Part shown: positions 9,698 to 21,522 of the stretch, piece by piece | How positions within the stretch are numbered: position 1 is the stretch's first letter | How the letters are laid out: every line of letters begins with the position of its first letter | Assembly: GCF_004762095.1 (NCBI RefSeq) | Contig: NZ_SIJH01000013.1 | Location: 88,168-152,167 of the forward strand | Source of the DNA: Tabrizicola caldifontis | GTDB lineage: Bacteria > Pseudomonadota > Alphaproteobacteria > Rhodobacterales > Rhodobacteraceae | Length of the DNA stretch: 64,000 bases | Reading direction: 5' to 3' | The notes under the pieces: model-generated | What the model saw: the letters and a program-made list of their open reading frames with translations, nothing else | What the model was told of the DNA's origin: nothing | Database searches by the model: none | Made by a program: the position numbers and the translations under genes

Positions 9698-10229
9698 GTG
9701 GCTTATGGTGCTGCCGCCGGTCCTGTTCGCGGGGCTGGCGGGGATGTTCTATTTTGGCATGCAGCGTGAAAACCCGGGCGAATTGCCTTCGGTTTTTGTC
9801 GGACGGCCGGCGCCGGTGCTGCCTGCGACGGGCCTTTCAGGTGTGCCGCAGCTGACCGATGCCGACTTGCGCACGGGCGAGGTGACGGTGGTCAATTTCT
9901 GGGCCACATGGTGTCCGCCTTGCCGGGCGGAACATCCGGTGCTGTTGAAGATGGCGGCTGACGGCGTGCGCGTTGCGGGCGTGAACATGATGGACGACGA
10001 TGCCAAGGCGCGGGCCTATTTGGCAGAAGAGGGCAACCCCTTCATCGCCGTGGCGACCGACCCGAACGGACGCAACCGTGTGGAGTGGGGCGTGACTGCC
10101 CCGCCGGAGACCTTCATCATCGGTGGCGACGGGACGGTCCTGTTCCGCTTCGTCGGGCCGCTGGTCGGCACCGACTACGAGACGCGCTTCGTGCCGGCGC
10201 TGGAAAAGGCGCTCGCGGGCGGGGATTGA
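9690..10229 (+). CDS. ccmG: periplasmic thiol:disulfide oxidoreductase CcmG (DsbE)
   Basis: A membrane-anchored thioredoxin-fold protein that keeps apocytochrome c heme-binding cysteines reduced. One N-terminal helix (MVLPPVLFAGLAGMFYFGM) anchors it. The active site is FWATWCPPCRAEHP at ~70-83, and the C-terminal GVTAPPETFIIGGDGTVLFRFVGPL matches CcmG, including the cis-proline region. It is 179 residues, normal length. It overlaps ccmD by eight bases and is the last gene of the ccm run; ccmE, ccmF and ccmH are not in this window. Confidence 0.95.
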   Translation: MARWLMVLPPVLFAGLAGMFYFGMQRENPGELPSVFVGRPAPVLPATGLSGVPQLTDADLRTGEVTVVNFWATWCPPCRAEHPVLLKMAADGVRVAGVNMMDDDAKARAYLAEEGNPFIAVATDPNGRNRVEWGVTAPPETFIIGGDGTVLFRFVGPLVGTDYETRFVPALEKALAGGD

Positions 10230-10483
10230 GGGGGCCGGAGCATCCAGACGGCCTGCCCACCCGGTAGCCTGCCCGCCCCGTGGAACGCCGACAAGGGCGG
10301 CGATGACAGGGGGCGGCGATGGCTGTGCTCACGTATAGCTCTGCCGCCGGCAGGCTGCTACGCCGTGGGGCATGGCGACGGCGCAGTGCGACCGACAAGG
10401 CGCGGGGTGGGAAAGCGCATGCGCGGACCTTTCTTGCGTAAGCGGTGGCGCGTAGACACCTCCGGATGCCCGAAGGAAAGATT
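10230..10483. other. ccmG-acnA convergent gap, no gene recognised
   Basis: Together with the terminator that follows, about 305 bases separate ccmG and acnA. Open frames here give arginine- and proline-rich translations without family character. I see no RNA gene. Confidence 0.4.
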
Positions 10484-10508
10484 AAGGCCCGGGTCGCCCC
10501 GGGCCTTT
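10484..10508. terminator. bidirectional rho-independent terminator
   Basis: A perfect 10-bp stem (aaggcccggg / cccgggcctt) closes a tcgc tetraloop between the convergent ccmG and acnA genes. Short T runs follow on both strands. This is the clearest intrinsic terminator in the window. Confidence 0.8.
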
Positions 10509-10534
10509 GTCATGGAAACCGTCCGTTTGCCAAT

Positions 10535-13282
<2,748 letters not shown>

Positions 13283-13319
13283 CGGGTGGCTCCTTCGGGA
13301 AAGGCGGCTTCTGGCGTCA

Positions 13320-13337
13320 TTGTATGCAATTGTATGC
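13320..13337. promoter_or_regulatory. tandem TTGTATGC repeat upstream of acnA
   Basis: TTGTATGC occurs at 13320-13327 and again at 13330-13337, ten bases (about one helical turn) apart, in the gap between divergent acnA and the DUF1223 gene. The TTGTATGCAA flavour resembles GntR-family operators. The binding protein is unknown. Confidence 0.4.
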
Positions 13338-13465
13338 CGATTATCCAGTCCCTGAATGCGGGATCTCGCGGGGCATGTGTCGGATCTCTCGCAAAACCTT
13401 GATTGGCAGGGGCATGGTGGCTTCCCTATAACACGCGAGGGGATAAAGGGATCAGGATACGCGAC

Positions 13466-14161
13466 ATGCGACATTTCGTCAGCGCCGCCTTCGGCTTGTG
13501 TCTGGCGGCGGCAGCCCCGGTTGCGGCAGAACAGGTGGTGGTGGTGGAACTTTACACCTCGCAAGGCTGTTCCTCCTGCCCGCCGGCCGACGAATTCGTC
13601 GCGATGCTGGCCTCCGACCCGCGAATCCTGCCGCTGGCGCTGCATGTCGATTACTGGGACTATATCGGCTGGGCCGACAAGTTCGCGCATCCGAAATTCA
13701 CCGACCGCCAGCGCGCCTATGCCAAGGCGGTGGGGTCACGCACGATCTACACGCCGCAGCTGATCATCGGCGGGCAGGACCGGATCGAGGGCTTCGCGCC
13801 CGACAAGACGGCCGAGCGGCTGCGCGCCCACCTCAAGGCCACGACGCCGGTGCGGCTGAGCGTGACGCGCGAAGGCGAGAGCATCGTGATCCGGGCCGAG
13901 GCAGACCCACCATTGAAAGAGCCGGTGCGGGTGCAGCTCGTGCGCTACAAGCCGCAGGAAACCGTGACCATCGAACGCGGCGAGAATGCGGGACGGACGA
14001 TGACCTACCACAATATCGTGACCTCATGGGAAGCTGTAGCCGACTGGGCCGGTCAGGAGCCGCTGGAGCTGGTGGCGCCCTACGGCGGCGACGAGCCGGG
14101 GGCCGTGATCTTGCAGACGGCGGGTCCGGCGGCGATTCTTGCCGCGGCGCGGGTGGACTGA
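13466..14161 (+). CDS. DUF1223 thioredoxin-like periplasmic protein
   Basis: A 231-residue secreted protein. Residues 1-20 (MRHFVSAAFGLCLAAAAPVAA) form a signal peptide. The mature N-terminus VVVVELYTSQGCSSCPPADEF carries the DUF1223 CxxC-type motif on a thioredoxin-like fold, and the middle YTPQLIIGGQDRIEGF is also family-typical. A redox role in the periplasm is likely by fold but not demonstrated. The ATG at 13466 is chosen because it gives the signal peptide; the in-frame upstream start at 13403 does not. Confidence 0.8.
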   Translation: MRHFVSAAFGLCLAAAAPVAAEQVVVVELYTSQGCSSCPPADEFVAMLASDPRILPLALHVDYWDYIGWADKFAHPKFTDRQRAYAKAVGSRTIYTPQLIIGGQDRIEGFAPDKTAERLRAHLKATTPVRLSVTREGESIVIRAEADPPLKEPVRVQLVRYKPQETVTIERGENAGRTMTYHNIVTSWEAVADWAGQEPLELVAPYGGDEPGAVILQTAGPAAILAAARVD

Positions 14162-14186
14162 AACCCTTCTGGCGCGGTGCCCGCCT

Positions 14187-15098
14187 TTATGGCCGGGGCT
14201 TCATGTTGATGCGCTGTCGTGCCTTGCCAGCCCCCTTCCAGCGGCGGTGGATCCAGAACCACTGGTCGATGTGCTGACGCACCAGCGCCTCGAGGCTGTC
14301 GTTCAGCGCCTGGGTCATCGCCTCGGGCGTGCCGCGCGGGATGGGTGGTTCCACGATGATCTCGAACGAAAGCCCGTCCGGCAACCGCACCGCATAGGTC
14401 GGCACCAGCAGGGCGTCATACTTCAGCGCCAGCTCCGCCGCCGAAAGCGCGGTCAGCGCAGGACGGCCAAAGAAGCTGAGTTGCTCGCCGTGATGCATGT
14501 GCTGATCGACCAGCATCCCCAGCATGCCGCCCGACCGCAGGTGCCGCACCATGTCGGCCAGGCCTGCCCGGCCGCGGGGAAACAGGGGTGTGCCGATCCC
14601 CGAGATCGCCTTGACGTAATGTTCGTTGAAGTAGCGGTTGGCCATCGGCATGTAGAGCGCACCCACCCGATAGCCGCGCGCGATCAGGGCTGCGCGGCTG
14701 GCGTCGTAGTTGCCGAAGTGGCCGGTCACCAGGATCACCGGGCGCCCCTGGCGATGCGCTTCTTCCAGTGCGGCGACGCCACCGCCCGTCAGGGGGTGGC
14801 TGACGGCATGGGCGATGAATTCGGAGCCCGAGTAGATTTCGATCACCGTGCGGCCGACATTGTCGGGCACCGCAAGGACAATGCGTTCGACCTCGGCCTT
14901 GGGCAGGTCGGGCAGCACCAGGGCAAGATTGTCGCGGATGCGCCGGCGATAGCCCGCGACGGGCGCGATGATCCGCGACAGAACCCAGCCGCACAGTGGC
15001 ACCCGCCAGCGGTAGGGCAGGCGCAGAAGCAGCCAGATCAGGCCGCGCAACGCGCGGTCCTGCGTCCAGTGGCGCAAGGAGAAGGTCGGTTCGGCCAT
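14187..15098 (-). CDS. lysophospholipid/lipid A-type acyltransferase (LpxL/HtrB family)
   Basis: A 303-residue membrane-associated acyltransferase. The catalytic HX4D motif is in VTGHFGNYDAS (~residues 133-143). The second block GTPLFPRGRAG and GMLVDQHMHHGE, plus an N-terminal amphipathic/hydrophobic segment, fit lauroyl/myristoyl acyltransferases of lipid A or ornithine lipid biosynthesis. The exact acceptor is not predictable. It starts two bases after the stop of the upstream EamA gene, so the two are coupled. Confidence 0.8.
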   Translation of the reverse strand: MAEPTFSLRHWTQDRALRGLIWLLLRLPYRWRVPLCGWVLSRIIAPVAGYRRRIRDNLALVLPDLPKAEVERIVLAVPDNVGRTVIEIYSGSEFIAHAVSHPLTGGGVAALEEAHRQGRPVILVTGHFGNYDASRAALIARGYRVGALYMPMANRYFNEHYVKAISGIGTPLFPRGRAGLADMVRHLRSGGMLGMLVDQHMHHGEQLSFFGRPALTALSAAELALKYDALLVPTYAVRLPDGLSFEIIVEPPIPRGTPEAMTQALNDSLEALVRQHIDQWFWIHRRWKGAGKARQRINMKPRP

Positions 15099-15100
15099 GG

Positions 15101-16000
15101 TCAGGCGGAGCGGGCAGCCCTTGTTTCGCGCTGCCAGACATAGAGCCCCGCCCCCACGATCACAAGCGCACCGATCACCGTCCAGCGGTCGGGCCACTGG
15201 TCGTATAGGGCGATGCCCCAAAAGGTGGCGAAGACTATTCCCAGATAGGCGAAGGGGGCGACAATCGAGGCCTCGGTGATCGAAAAGCTGCGGATGATGC
15301 ACAGCTGGGCCCCGGTTCCCAGGCAGGCGATCAGCCCGAAGCGCCAGAGGTCCGCGGTCAAAATCGGTTGCCAGACGAAGGGCAGGGCGGCGCCGGCGAC
15401 GATGCTGCCGAATAGCGCGGCATAGACCATCGAGGCCCAGACGCTTTCCTGCGCCCCGATCTTGCGGGTCAGCAAGGCCGAGGCCGCATAGGACAGCGCA
15501 CAGCACAGGGGCAGCAGCGCCCACCAGGTGAAGACGCCCGCCCCAGGCCTGATCACGATCAGGGCGCCGATCAGCGCGGCGACAACCCCGGCGACCCGCC
15601 GCGGCCCAAGCCTTTCCCCCAGGAACAGCGCCGCCCCCAGTGTGATGAGCACCGGGTTGATGTCGGCGATCGCGGTGGCCTCGGCCAGCCCGATGTGGGG
15701 CAGCGACAGGAAGAAGAACGTGGTTGCGCCGAACTGCGAGGCCGAGCGCCAGAAATGCAGCACGGGAAACCGCGTGCGCAGCATCGGGCCTAGATGCTGC
15801 CGCAGGATCACGATCACCAGCAGAAGCTGGCCGATGAAGCGCACCCAGATCACTTGCGGCGCGGGGTAACGCTCGATCAGGCCCTTGGCGGTCGCATCCA
15901 TCGCGGTAAAGAGGAAGATCGCCAGGATCATCAGGGCGACGCCGCGCGTCACATGAGAAAGGGAAGAGGGCTGTCGCATCGGCCGAGACGCTAGAGACAT
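15101..16000 (-). CDS. DMT-family (EamA) transporter
   Basis: A 299-residue protein with ten hydrophobic helices and the internal two-fold EamA repeat (GVALMILAIFLFTAMDATAKG in the first half, VYAALFGSIVAGAALPF in the second). Such proteins export metabolites or amino acids; the substrate is unknown. Starts at 16000 or 15979 (MRQPSSL) are both possible, and neither has a strong ribosome binding site. It is followed immediately by the acyltransferase gene. Confidence 0.8.
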   Translation of the reverse strand: MSLASRPMRQPSSLSHVTRGVALMILAIFLFTAMDATAKGLIERYPAPQVIWVRFIGQLLLVIVILRQHLGPMLRTRFPVLHFWRSASQFGATTFFFLSLPHIGLAEATAIADINPVLITLGAALFLGERLGPRRVAGVVAALIGALIVIRPGAGVFTWWALLPLCCALSYAASALLTRKIGAQESVWASMVYAALFGSIVAGAALPFVWQPILTADLWRFGLIACLGTGAQLCIIRSFSITEASIVAPFAYLGIVFATFWGIALYDQWPDRWTVIGALVIVGAGLYVWQRETRAARSA

Positions 16001-16076
16001 GGCGACAGGACCGCAAGCGATCCGGGCAAGAGGCCCTGGGCAAGACAGTCGGTTGCAGGGAATGACTGACTTTGCG

Positions 16077-16096
16077 TCATGTACCGATTCATGTAC
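16077..16096 (+). promoter_or_regulatory. direct repeat TCATGTAC upstream of outer membrane protein gene
   Basis: TCATGTAC occurs at 16077-16084 and 16089-16096, repeating every 12 bases, 38 bases upstream of the outer membrane protein start. This is a candidate activator or repressor site; no regulator can be named. Confidence 0.35.
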
Positions 16097-16133
16097 TCTT
16101 CATCATATTGAGAAGCGAATTTCGGAGGGCGTC

Positions 16134-16727
16134 ATGATGAATACCAGAAGTCTTGCAATTGCCTGCCTCGTCCTTGCGGCCGGACCGGCCAGTGCGGGTG
16201 GGCCGGTGGTGGTCGCAAGCGAGCCGGTGGTCGCGGCTCCGGTTGCGCCGGCTGCACCCAGCTATGACTGGACGGGGTTCTATGCCGGTCTGGCCCTTAC
16301 GATGGGCAGCATCGATGACGGGACCATAAGTTACGACACGCAGGGGTTTGGCGTTCAGGCCGGCTATCTGCATGACCTGGGTCGCTTCGTTGTGGGCGGA
16401 GAGCTTTCCTATTCGACCTCCGATCTGGAGGACATCACGGACGCTTCGGTCAGTTCGACGCGGCTGAAGCTGATCGGTGGTTTCGATGCAGGACGCGTCC
16501 TGCCCTATGCATTCATCGGCGTGTCCGACATGAAGCTCGACGAAGGTGGCGACACAGCGTCCGATACCGCCACGGCCTACGGCATTGGCGCCCGCTTTGC
16601 CTTCGGGGCGCAGGGGCGGTTGGTCGCTGGCGTCGAATACCTTGTAGAGAAGAAGGACGACTTCGACGGAAGCGCAATCGACATCGACAACCGCGAGTTT
16701 GCCCTGCGACTGGACTACCGGTTCTAG
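16134..16727 (+). CDS. small beta-barrel outer membrane protein (opacity/OmpA-barrel type)
   Basis: A 197-residue protein with a signal peptide (cleavage near PASAGGP), a short Pro/Ala/Val-rich linker, then an eight-strand type barrel. The barrel starts YDWTGFYAGLALTMGS and ends with the outer membrane insertion signature REFALRLDYRF (aromatic C-terminus). A good ribosome binding site (ggaggg) precedes tandem ATGs at 16134 and 16137. Related barrels occur widely in Rhizobiales and Rhodobacterales; the role is unknown. Confidence 0.8.
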   Translation: MMNTRSLAIACLVLAAGPASAGGPVVVASEPVVAAPVAPAAPSYDWTGFYAGLALTMGSIDDGTISYDTQGFGVQAGYLHDLGRFVVGGELSYSTSDLEDITDASVSSTRLKLIGGFDAGRVLPYAFIGVSDMKLDEGGDTASDTATAYGIGARFAFGAQGRLVAGVEYLVEKKDDFDGSAIDIDNREFALRLDYRF

Positions 16728-16744
16728 ACGATTCCGGCACCAGG

Positions 16745-16767
16745 CCGGGGGCGGCAGCGGCCCCCGG
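16745..16767. terminator. candidate bidirectional terminator
   Basis: Arms ccgggggc (16745-16752) and gcccccgg (16760-16767) with a seven-base loop lie between the convergent outer membrane protein and FliG-like genes. Confidence 0.5.
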
Positions 16768-16772
16768 TCGCA

Positions 16773-17846
16773 TCAGTCTTCCTCCTCGCGGATCAGGGTG
16801 ATGTCGCCCGCTGTCTCAAGCGCGCGAATCGCGGCGACGATCGCGGTCATGGCGGCTTCGCCGTCCTTTTCCTTGACCTTTCCGCGGGTTGCGATTTCCT
16901 CGCGCAGACCCTGGGCCAGGCGCTGCGAGATGTTGGCCAGAAGGAATTCTGCGGCCTCTTCCAGTTCGGGCCTGCCCTGGGCGGCGGCAAGTGCGGTGAC
17001 GAGCTGCGACTGTTCCACCATTCGGGTAACCTTTGGCGCGTCGCGCGGGTGCAGGCGGGCGGGGATATGCGCGAAGGTGAAGATCGCCTTGCGTACCTCG
17101 GCGGCGAAATCGGCGTCCTCGGCATCCAGACCCTTCAGCACGCCGTCGCGCGTGGCCGAGGCAGCGACATTCAGGATGGCCCCGACCCGTTCGACCGGTC
17201 CCCGGTCGAAGGCGCGGGGCGGCTGATTGTCGAGCTCGCTGAGCAGCGCCACGCCAATCCGGCGTACGGTTTCGGGATCGACGTTGCCGGTCATTGAGAC
17301 CGCATGGGCAACCCTCCGCGCGCGCTCGCCGGGCAGTTTTCCCAGAAGTTCCGCCGCCCTGGGGACCGGAAGCTTCGACAGCATGACGGCCCCGATCTCT
17401 ACCGCCTCGTCCATCAGGATCGGCAGCAGGCGGTCTGACGGCAGCGCTGTGATACGTTCCCAGGGGTCGATCCTGGATGAGGCAGAGGCCATGCGGCGCA
17501 GGCGCGAGGCGGCCGACTGCGAGATGTGGCCGTCCATCATCGACAGTGCCCCCTCTATCCCGCCGGGAAAGGCAAGGCCGACTGAATCGAGTTCGGCCAG
17601 GAATTCTGCCACAACCTCATCAAGGGTGGCGCGGTCGATCAGGCGCATCTTACCCATCTGTTCGGCCAGCGCGGCCTGCATGTGTTCGGGAAGCGAGGCC
17701 AGCGGCAGGGTCGTGCCCTGTGTCAGCAGGTAGCGGACGATGACTGCCGCCTTCTGTCGCGCCGTCAGAACGCGGCACGAGGAAGACGCCACACTTCGGT
17801 CAGGCGCTGTGCGAGAGAGGGGGACAAGATCCTGCGGCATGGGCAC
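16773..17846 (-). CDS. FliG-like flagellar motor switch protein, solitary
   Basis: A 357-residue protein with the alpha-helical layout of FliG: an N-terminal domain from ~27 (LTARQKAAVIVRYLL), a middle armadillo-like domain (~130-225, ALPSDRLLPILMDEAVEIGAVMLSKLP), and a C-terminal domain ending NISQRLAQGLREEI and a TAGDITLIREEED tail. FliG forms the rotor torque ring. The torque-helix region (FTFAHIPARLHPRDAPKVTRMVEQ) is less acidic than in canonical FliG. No other flagellar gene is in the window. It may be a true rotor part encoded apart from the flagellar cluster, or a divergent paralog. Confidence 0.65.
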   Translation of the reverse strand: MPMPQDLVPLSRTAPDRSVASSSCRVLTARQKAAVIVRYLLTQGTTLPLASLPEHMQAALAEQMGKMRLIDRATLDEVVAEFLAELDSVGLAFPGGIEGALSMMDGHISQSAASRLRRMASASSRIDPWERITALPSDRLLPILMDEAVEIGAVMLSKLPVPRAAELLGKLPGERARRVAHAVSMTGNVDPETVRRIGVALLSELDNQPPRAFDRGPVERVGAILNVAASATRDGVLKGLDAEDADFAAEVRKAIFTFAHIPARLHPRDAPKVTRMVEQSQLVTALAAAQGRPELEEAAEFLLANISQRLAQGLREEIATRGKVKEKDGEAAMTAIVAAIRALETAGDITLIREEED

Positions 17847-17912
17847 CCCTGGCGATTCAGATGCCCGAAGCTTCGCTGCCGCAGGTTAATGCAGGCTTAG
17901 CGGTGCTGGAAT

Positions 17913-18077
17913 TCAGCTGGAAGGTGTGGCGATGCAGGTCCCCTTTTCGGCATCCCAGGTATAGCCCGGCATGCAGGATGCCGCGGTTTCCTGCCTTTCC
18001 TTGCCCGGACAGCCCGAATAGGCCAGCGCCGGCGTCAGCGAGAGGGCAAGCGCGGAGAGGGTCAGTGCGATCTTCAT
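17913..18077 (-). CDS. small secreted cysteine-containing protein
   Basis: A 54-residue protein. The first 19 residues (MKIALTLSALALSLTPALA) form a clear signal peptide with an AxA cleavage site. The mature ~35-residue peptide has three cysteines and a CMPGYTWDAEKGTC segment reminiscent of small carbohydrate-binding or peritrophin-like modules. A strong ribosome binding site (aggagg) precedes the ATG at 18077. Function is unknown. It lies between purB and the FliG-like gene on the same strand. Confidence 0.65.
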   Translation of the reverse strand: MKIALTLSALALSLTPALAYSGCPGKERQETAASCMPGYTWDAEKGTCIATPSS

Positions 18078-18215
18078 GGTCGTCCTCCTGTCGGTTCGGG
18101 GTTCAGACGGATCCGATGCGATTGGCGTCGGCGCGTCCCTGAAAGGTAGCACGGACCGATCGCAATCAAGCAGCGAAAACCGCGACCCCGCGCCGCAGGC
18201 CGGATCACGCTTCCG

Positions 18216-19520
18216 TCAGCTGCCGAAGACCCGGGCGAAGATGGTATCGACGTGTTTGGTATGGTAGCCGAGGTCGAACTTCTCCTCGATCTCGGCCGGG
18301 GAAAGCACGGCCGTCACCTCGGGGTCGGCAAGCAACTCGGCCTTGAAGTCGGCACCCTTTTCCCAGACCTTCATGGCGTTGCGCTGCACCAGGCGATAGG
18401 CATCCTCGCGCGAAACGCCGGCTTGGGTCAGGGCCAGAAGCACGCGCTGGGACATGACCAGTCCCTTGAACTTGTTGAGATTCTTCAACATGTTTTCGGG
18501 ATAGACCACCAGCTTCTCGATCACCCCGGCCAGCCGGTGCAGGGCGAAATCCAGCGTGATCGTGGTGTCGGGGCCGATCATCCGTTCGACCGATGAATGC
18601 GAAATGTCGCGTTCGTGCCAGAGCGCCACATTCTCCAGCGCAGGGGTCACGGCCATCCGGACAAGGCGCGCAAGGCCGGTCAGGTTTTCGGTCAGCACCG
18701 GGTTGCGCTTGTGCGGCATCGCGCTCGATCCCTTCTGGCCGGGCGAGAAATACTCCTCGGCCTCCAGAACCTCGGTGCGCTGCATGTGGCGGATCTCGAT
18801 GGCCACGTTTTCGATGCTGGAGGCGATCACGCCAAGTGTGGCGAAGAACATGGCGTGGCGGTCGCGGGGGATCACCTGGGTGCTGATCGGTTCGGGAACC
18901 AGGCCCAACATCTTGCACACATGTTCCTCGACCCGCGGGTCGATGTTGGCGAAGGTGCCGACCGCGCCGGAAATCGCCCCGGTGGAGACTTCCTTCCGCG
19001 CGTTTTCAAGCCGTTCCCGGTTGCGCTTCATCTCGGCATAGAAACGGGCGAAGGTCAGGCCCATCGTCGTGGGCTCGGCATGAATGCCGTGGCTGCGGCC
19101 GATGCGGATGGTGTCCTTGTGTTCGTAGGCCCTCGCCTTCAGCGCGGCGAGCACCCGGTCGAGGCCGTTGAGCAGCAGGTCTGCGGCACGGACAAGCTGG
19201 ATGTTGAAGGTCGTGTCCAGCACGTCCGACGAGGTCATCCCCTGATGGACGAAGCGCGCCTCTTCATTGCCGATGATTTCGGCCAGATGGGTGAGAAAGG
19301 CGATGACATCGTGCTTCGTGACCGCCTCGATCTCGTCGATGCGGGCCACGTCGAAGGGCACGTCCTTTGCGCGCCAGACGGCTTCGGCATTTTCCTTGGG
19401 GATCACGCCAAGGGCGGCCTGGGCGTCGCAAGCGTGGGCCTCGATCTCGAACCAGATGCGGAAGCGGGTTTCAGGGGACCAGATCGCCACCATCTCGGGG
19501 CGGGAATAGCGCGGGATCAT
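18216..19520 (-). CDS. purB: adenylosuccinate lyase
   Basis: Catalyses fumarate release from SAICAR and from adenylosuccinate in purine biosynthesis. The 434-residue protein shows the superfamily signature GSSAMPHKRNPVLTENL (~262-278), containing the flexible catalytic serine loop. It also shows TSSDVLDTTFNIQL near 92 and the N-terminus MIPRYSRPEMVAIW. Length and motifs are normal. Confidence 0.97.
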   Translation of the reverse strand: MIPRYSRPEMVAIWSPETRFRIWFEIEAHACDAQAALGVIPKENAEAVWRAKDVPFDVARIDEIEAVTKHDVIAFLTHLAEIIGNEEARFVHQGMTSSDVLDTTFNIQLVRAADLLLNGLDRVLAALKARAYEHKDTIRIGRSHGIHAEPTTMGLTFARFYAEMKRNRERLENARKEVSTGAISGAVGTFANIDPRVEEHVCKMLGLVPEPISTQVIPRDRHAMFFATLGVIASSIENVAIEIRHMQRTEVLEAEEYFSPGQKGSSAMPHKRNPVLTENLTGLARLVRMAVTPALENVALWHERDISHSSVERMIGPDTTITLDFALHRLAGVIEKLVVYPENMLKNLNKFKGLVMSQRVLLALTQAGVSREDAYRLVQRNAMKVWEKGADFKAELLADPEVTAVLSPAEIEEKFDLGYHTKHVDTIFARVFGS

Positions 19521-19601
19521 GCGGGCACCTTCGCGGCGGACTTCGGGGACGCCGCCCCCTTACGCCGCAAGGGGGCAGGGCGCAAGCGCCGCAGGTGCCG
19601 A

Positions 19602-21377
19602 TCAGTCCCAGCAGGAGACGAGGACCGTCATCCCGGCGCCAAGTTCCGAGAGGTCATAGGGCGGCAGGGCGCCCTGCGCACGGGCTTCGGTCGGGGCGAT
19701 GCCCCCCGCGGTCAGCACCCGCGCGACCTCGGCGCCCGTGGCGGCAAAGAAGGTGCCGGGCGGCAGAACCTTGCCTTCGGGCCCGCCGCCGGGCAGCAGA
19801 ACCCCGATCACCGCGCCCGTGGCATCCAGCACCGGCCCGCCGGTGTCGCCGGGCATCGCCTGCACGGACAGCCGCTTGATGCCCGTTTCTCCGTTCAGGC
19901 CGGTCAGCTCATCGAGGGTGCCGAAGGTCATTACCGGGGCAGGAAGGCGGTCCTCATAGGAATAGCCGGCGACCATCACCTCTGTCCCAGGCCTTTCCGG
20001 CCCGGTCTGCAAGCTGGCCACCTTGCGCGGCGCCAGTGGGGTTTTCGGCCTCACGACAGCCAGTCCGGCGGCAGCGTCGGTCAGTACCACCTGGCCTTCG
20101 GTCTGCCGGTCCAGCGTGATGCGCCCGCATCCGGTGACGGCCTCGGTCGTGGTCAGCACCATCCCCTCGCCCGAAACGAAAATGCCCGAACGGCTGAAGC
20201 GCGGCTTGCGCACGTCGAGCCCCGACAGAAGCCCCGCCTTTGTCTCGGCAGCAAGAGGAACCATTCCGGGGTCAAGGGCACGGGTGCCGGTCATGGTGAA
20301 GCTCTGTTCCATGGCCTGCAGGATGCGCGCATCACGTTCCCCGTTTCCGGGCGCCGAGATGAGCATCCAGCCCTTGATCAGCCCGCCCCGAAGTTCGGCA
20401 AAGACCGTGGTATCCACCCGGTCCGACGTGCCGCGGATGCGGAAGCTGCGTTCACCAAGCTGCCGCTCGCCGGTCAGCGGCACGGCATCCAGCGTCTGAA
20501 CCATCTCGTAAAGCCCGGCAAGGGCCGCCTGGTCGCCAGGTTGCGAGATCAGGACGATCCGGGGCCCCGCGTCCTGCCGGGGCCGGAAGTGGACGAAGGG
20601 CGGTTCGTAATGGTCGAACTCGACCAGGCCAAGGGGCAGGGTGATGCTGATTCCGGCTTCGGGCTCGTCCAACCGGGCAAAGCCGAAGGCGGCGGTCTCG
20701 TCGCGGTAGTCCTGCAACAGTTTCGCGCGCTGGCGGCTGGTCAGGATGCCGGTTGGTTCCAGCATGCCCTGCGCCTGCTGCCAGGCGGACATCGAATTGC
20801 GGGTACCCGGTCCGAAGGCGCCATCGATGCCACCCTGGTAGAAGCCGAACCACTGCAGCGCCACCTGCAGTTCCTTGCGCTGCTCCTCGGTCAGAAGCGA
20901 CTCGCTGTCGCGGGCTTCGGTGCGGGTTTCGTCGGCGATTGCCGCAGGTTCGGGGGCAGGGACGGCAATTTCCGGCACCGGGTTTCCGGGTTCGGGGGCA
21001 AGAGTGACCGCCTCTGGTGCCGCGGCCCCGGCGGGCGGCCAGTATTGTTCGCCGAAGTTGCTGGAGAAGGCGATGAAACTGTCGGCCGGGATGGCACGCG
21101 ACCGTTTCAGATCATTCAGGCGCCGGTTGCCTTCGTCGGCGGGATAGGGACCGATCATGATGCCATACCAGCCCGAGCGCAGCAGGTAGCCCTGGGTTTC
21201 GGGGAACCGTTCGGCATAGACGCGGGCGCGGGCCTCGGCCTCGGCGCGGGTCGGCTGTGCCTCGATCTGGACCCAGACCTGCCCTTCCTGCGCCTGCCCC
21301 GGATGGGGCCGCAAGGCCATGAGGACCATAAGCAGAAGGCAGGCGGCAAGGGGACGAAGAGGCACACGAAAGGTCAC
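19602..21377 (-). CDS. SPOR/peptidoglycan-binding/trypsin-fold protein with replaced catalytic triad
   Basis: A 591-residue exported protein. The GTG at 21377 is followed by a signal peptide ([14 protein letters not shown]). Next come an SPOR-like repeat ([18 protein letters not shown]...), a PG_binding_1 domain ([21 protein letters not shown]), a middle domain, and a C-terminal trypsin-like fold. A TTG at 21425 is an alternative start. By eye the expected His is Glu ([10 protein letters not shown], codon 20144-20142), the expected Asp is Gly (AAAGLAVV, 20066-20064), and the nucleophile Ser is Thr ([11 protein letters not shown], 19844-19842). It is probably not an active serine protease. The domains suggest a cell-envelope role. 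Confidence 0.75.
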   Translation of the reverse strand: MTFRVPLRPLAACLLLMVLMALRPHPGQAQEGQVWVQIEAQPTRAEAEARARVYAERFPETQGYLLRSGWYGIMIGPYPADEGNRRLNDLKRSRAIPADSFIAFSSNFGEQYWPPAGAAAPEAVTLAPEPGNPVPEIAVPAPEPAAIADETRTEARDSESLLTEEQRKELQVALQWFGFYQGGIDGAFGPGTRNSMSAWQQAQGMLEPTGILTSRQRAKLLQDYRDETAAFGFARLDEPEAGISITLPLGLVEFDHYEPPFVHFRPRQDAGPRIVLISQPGDQAALAGLYEMVQTLDAVPLTGERQLGERSFRIRGTSDRVDTTVFAELRGGLIKGWMLISAPGNGERDARILQAMEQSFTMTGTRALDPGMVPLAAETKAGLLSGLDVRKPRFSRSGIFVSGEGMVLTTTEAVTGCGRITLDRQTEGQVVLTDAAAGLAVVRPKTPLAPRKVASLQTGPERPGTEVMVAGYSYEDRLPAPVMTFGTLDELTGLNGETGIKRLSVQAMPGDTGGPVLDATGAVIGVLLPGGGPEGKVLPPGTFFAATGAEVARVLTAGGIAPTEARAQGALPPYDLSELGAGMTVLVSCWD

Positions 21378-21522
21378 TGGGCGGATCCTGCGCTTTGGCT
21401 GCGTGTTTCGCGCGACATTAGACAACCGCGCCGCTGCGGCAAGGGTGGAACCGACCCGGCCCGGTCACAATCGGGCGGGGTTGCGACGGGTCATTCCGGA
21501 ATTGACCCTTATCCTGCCAGTG

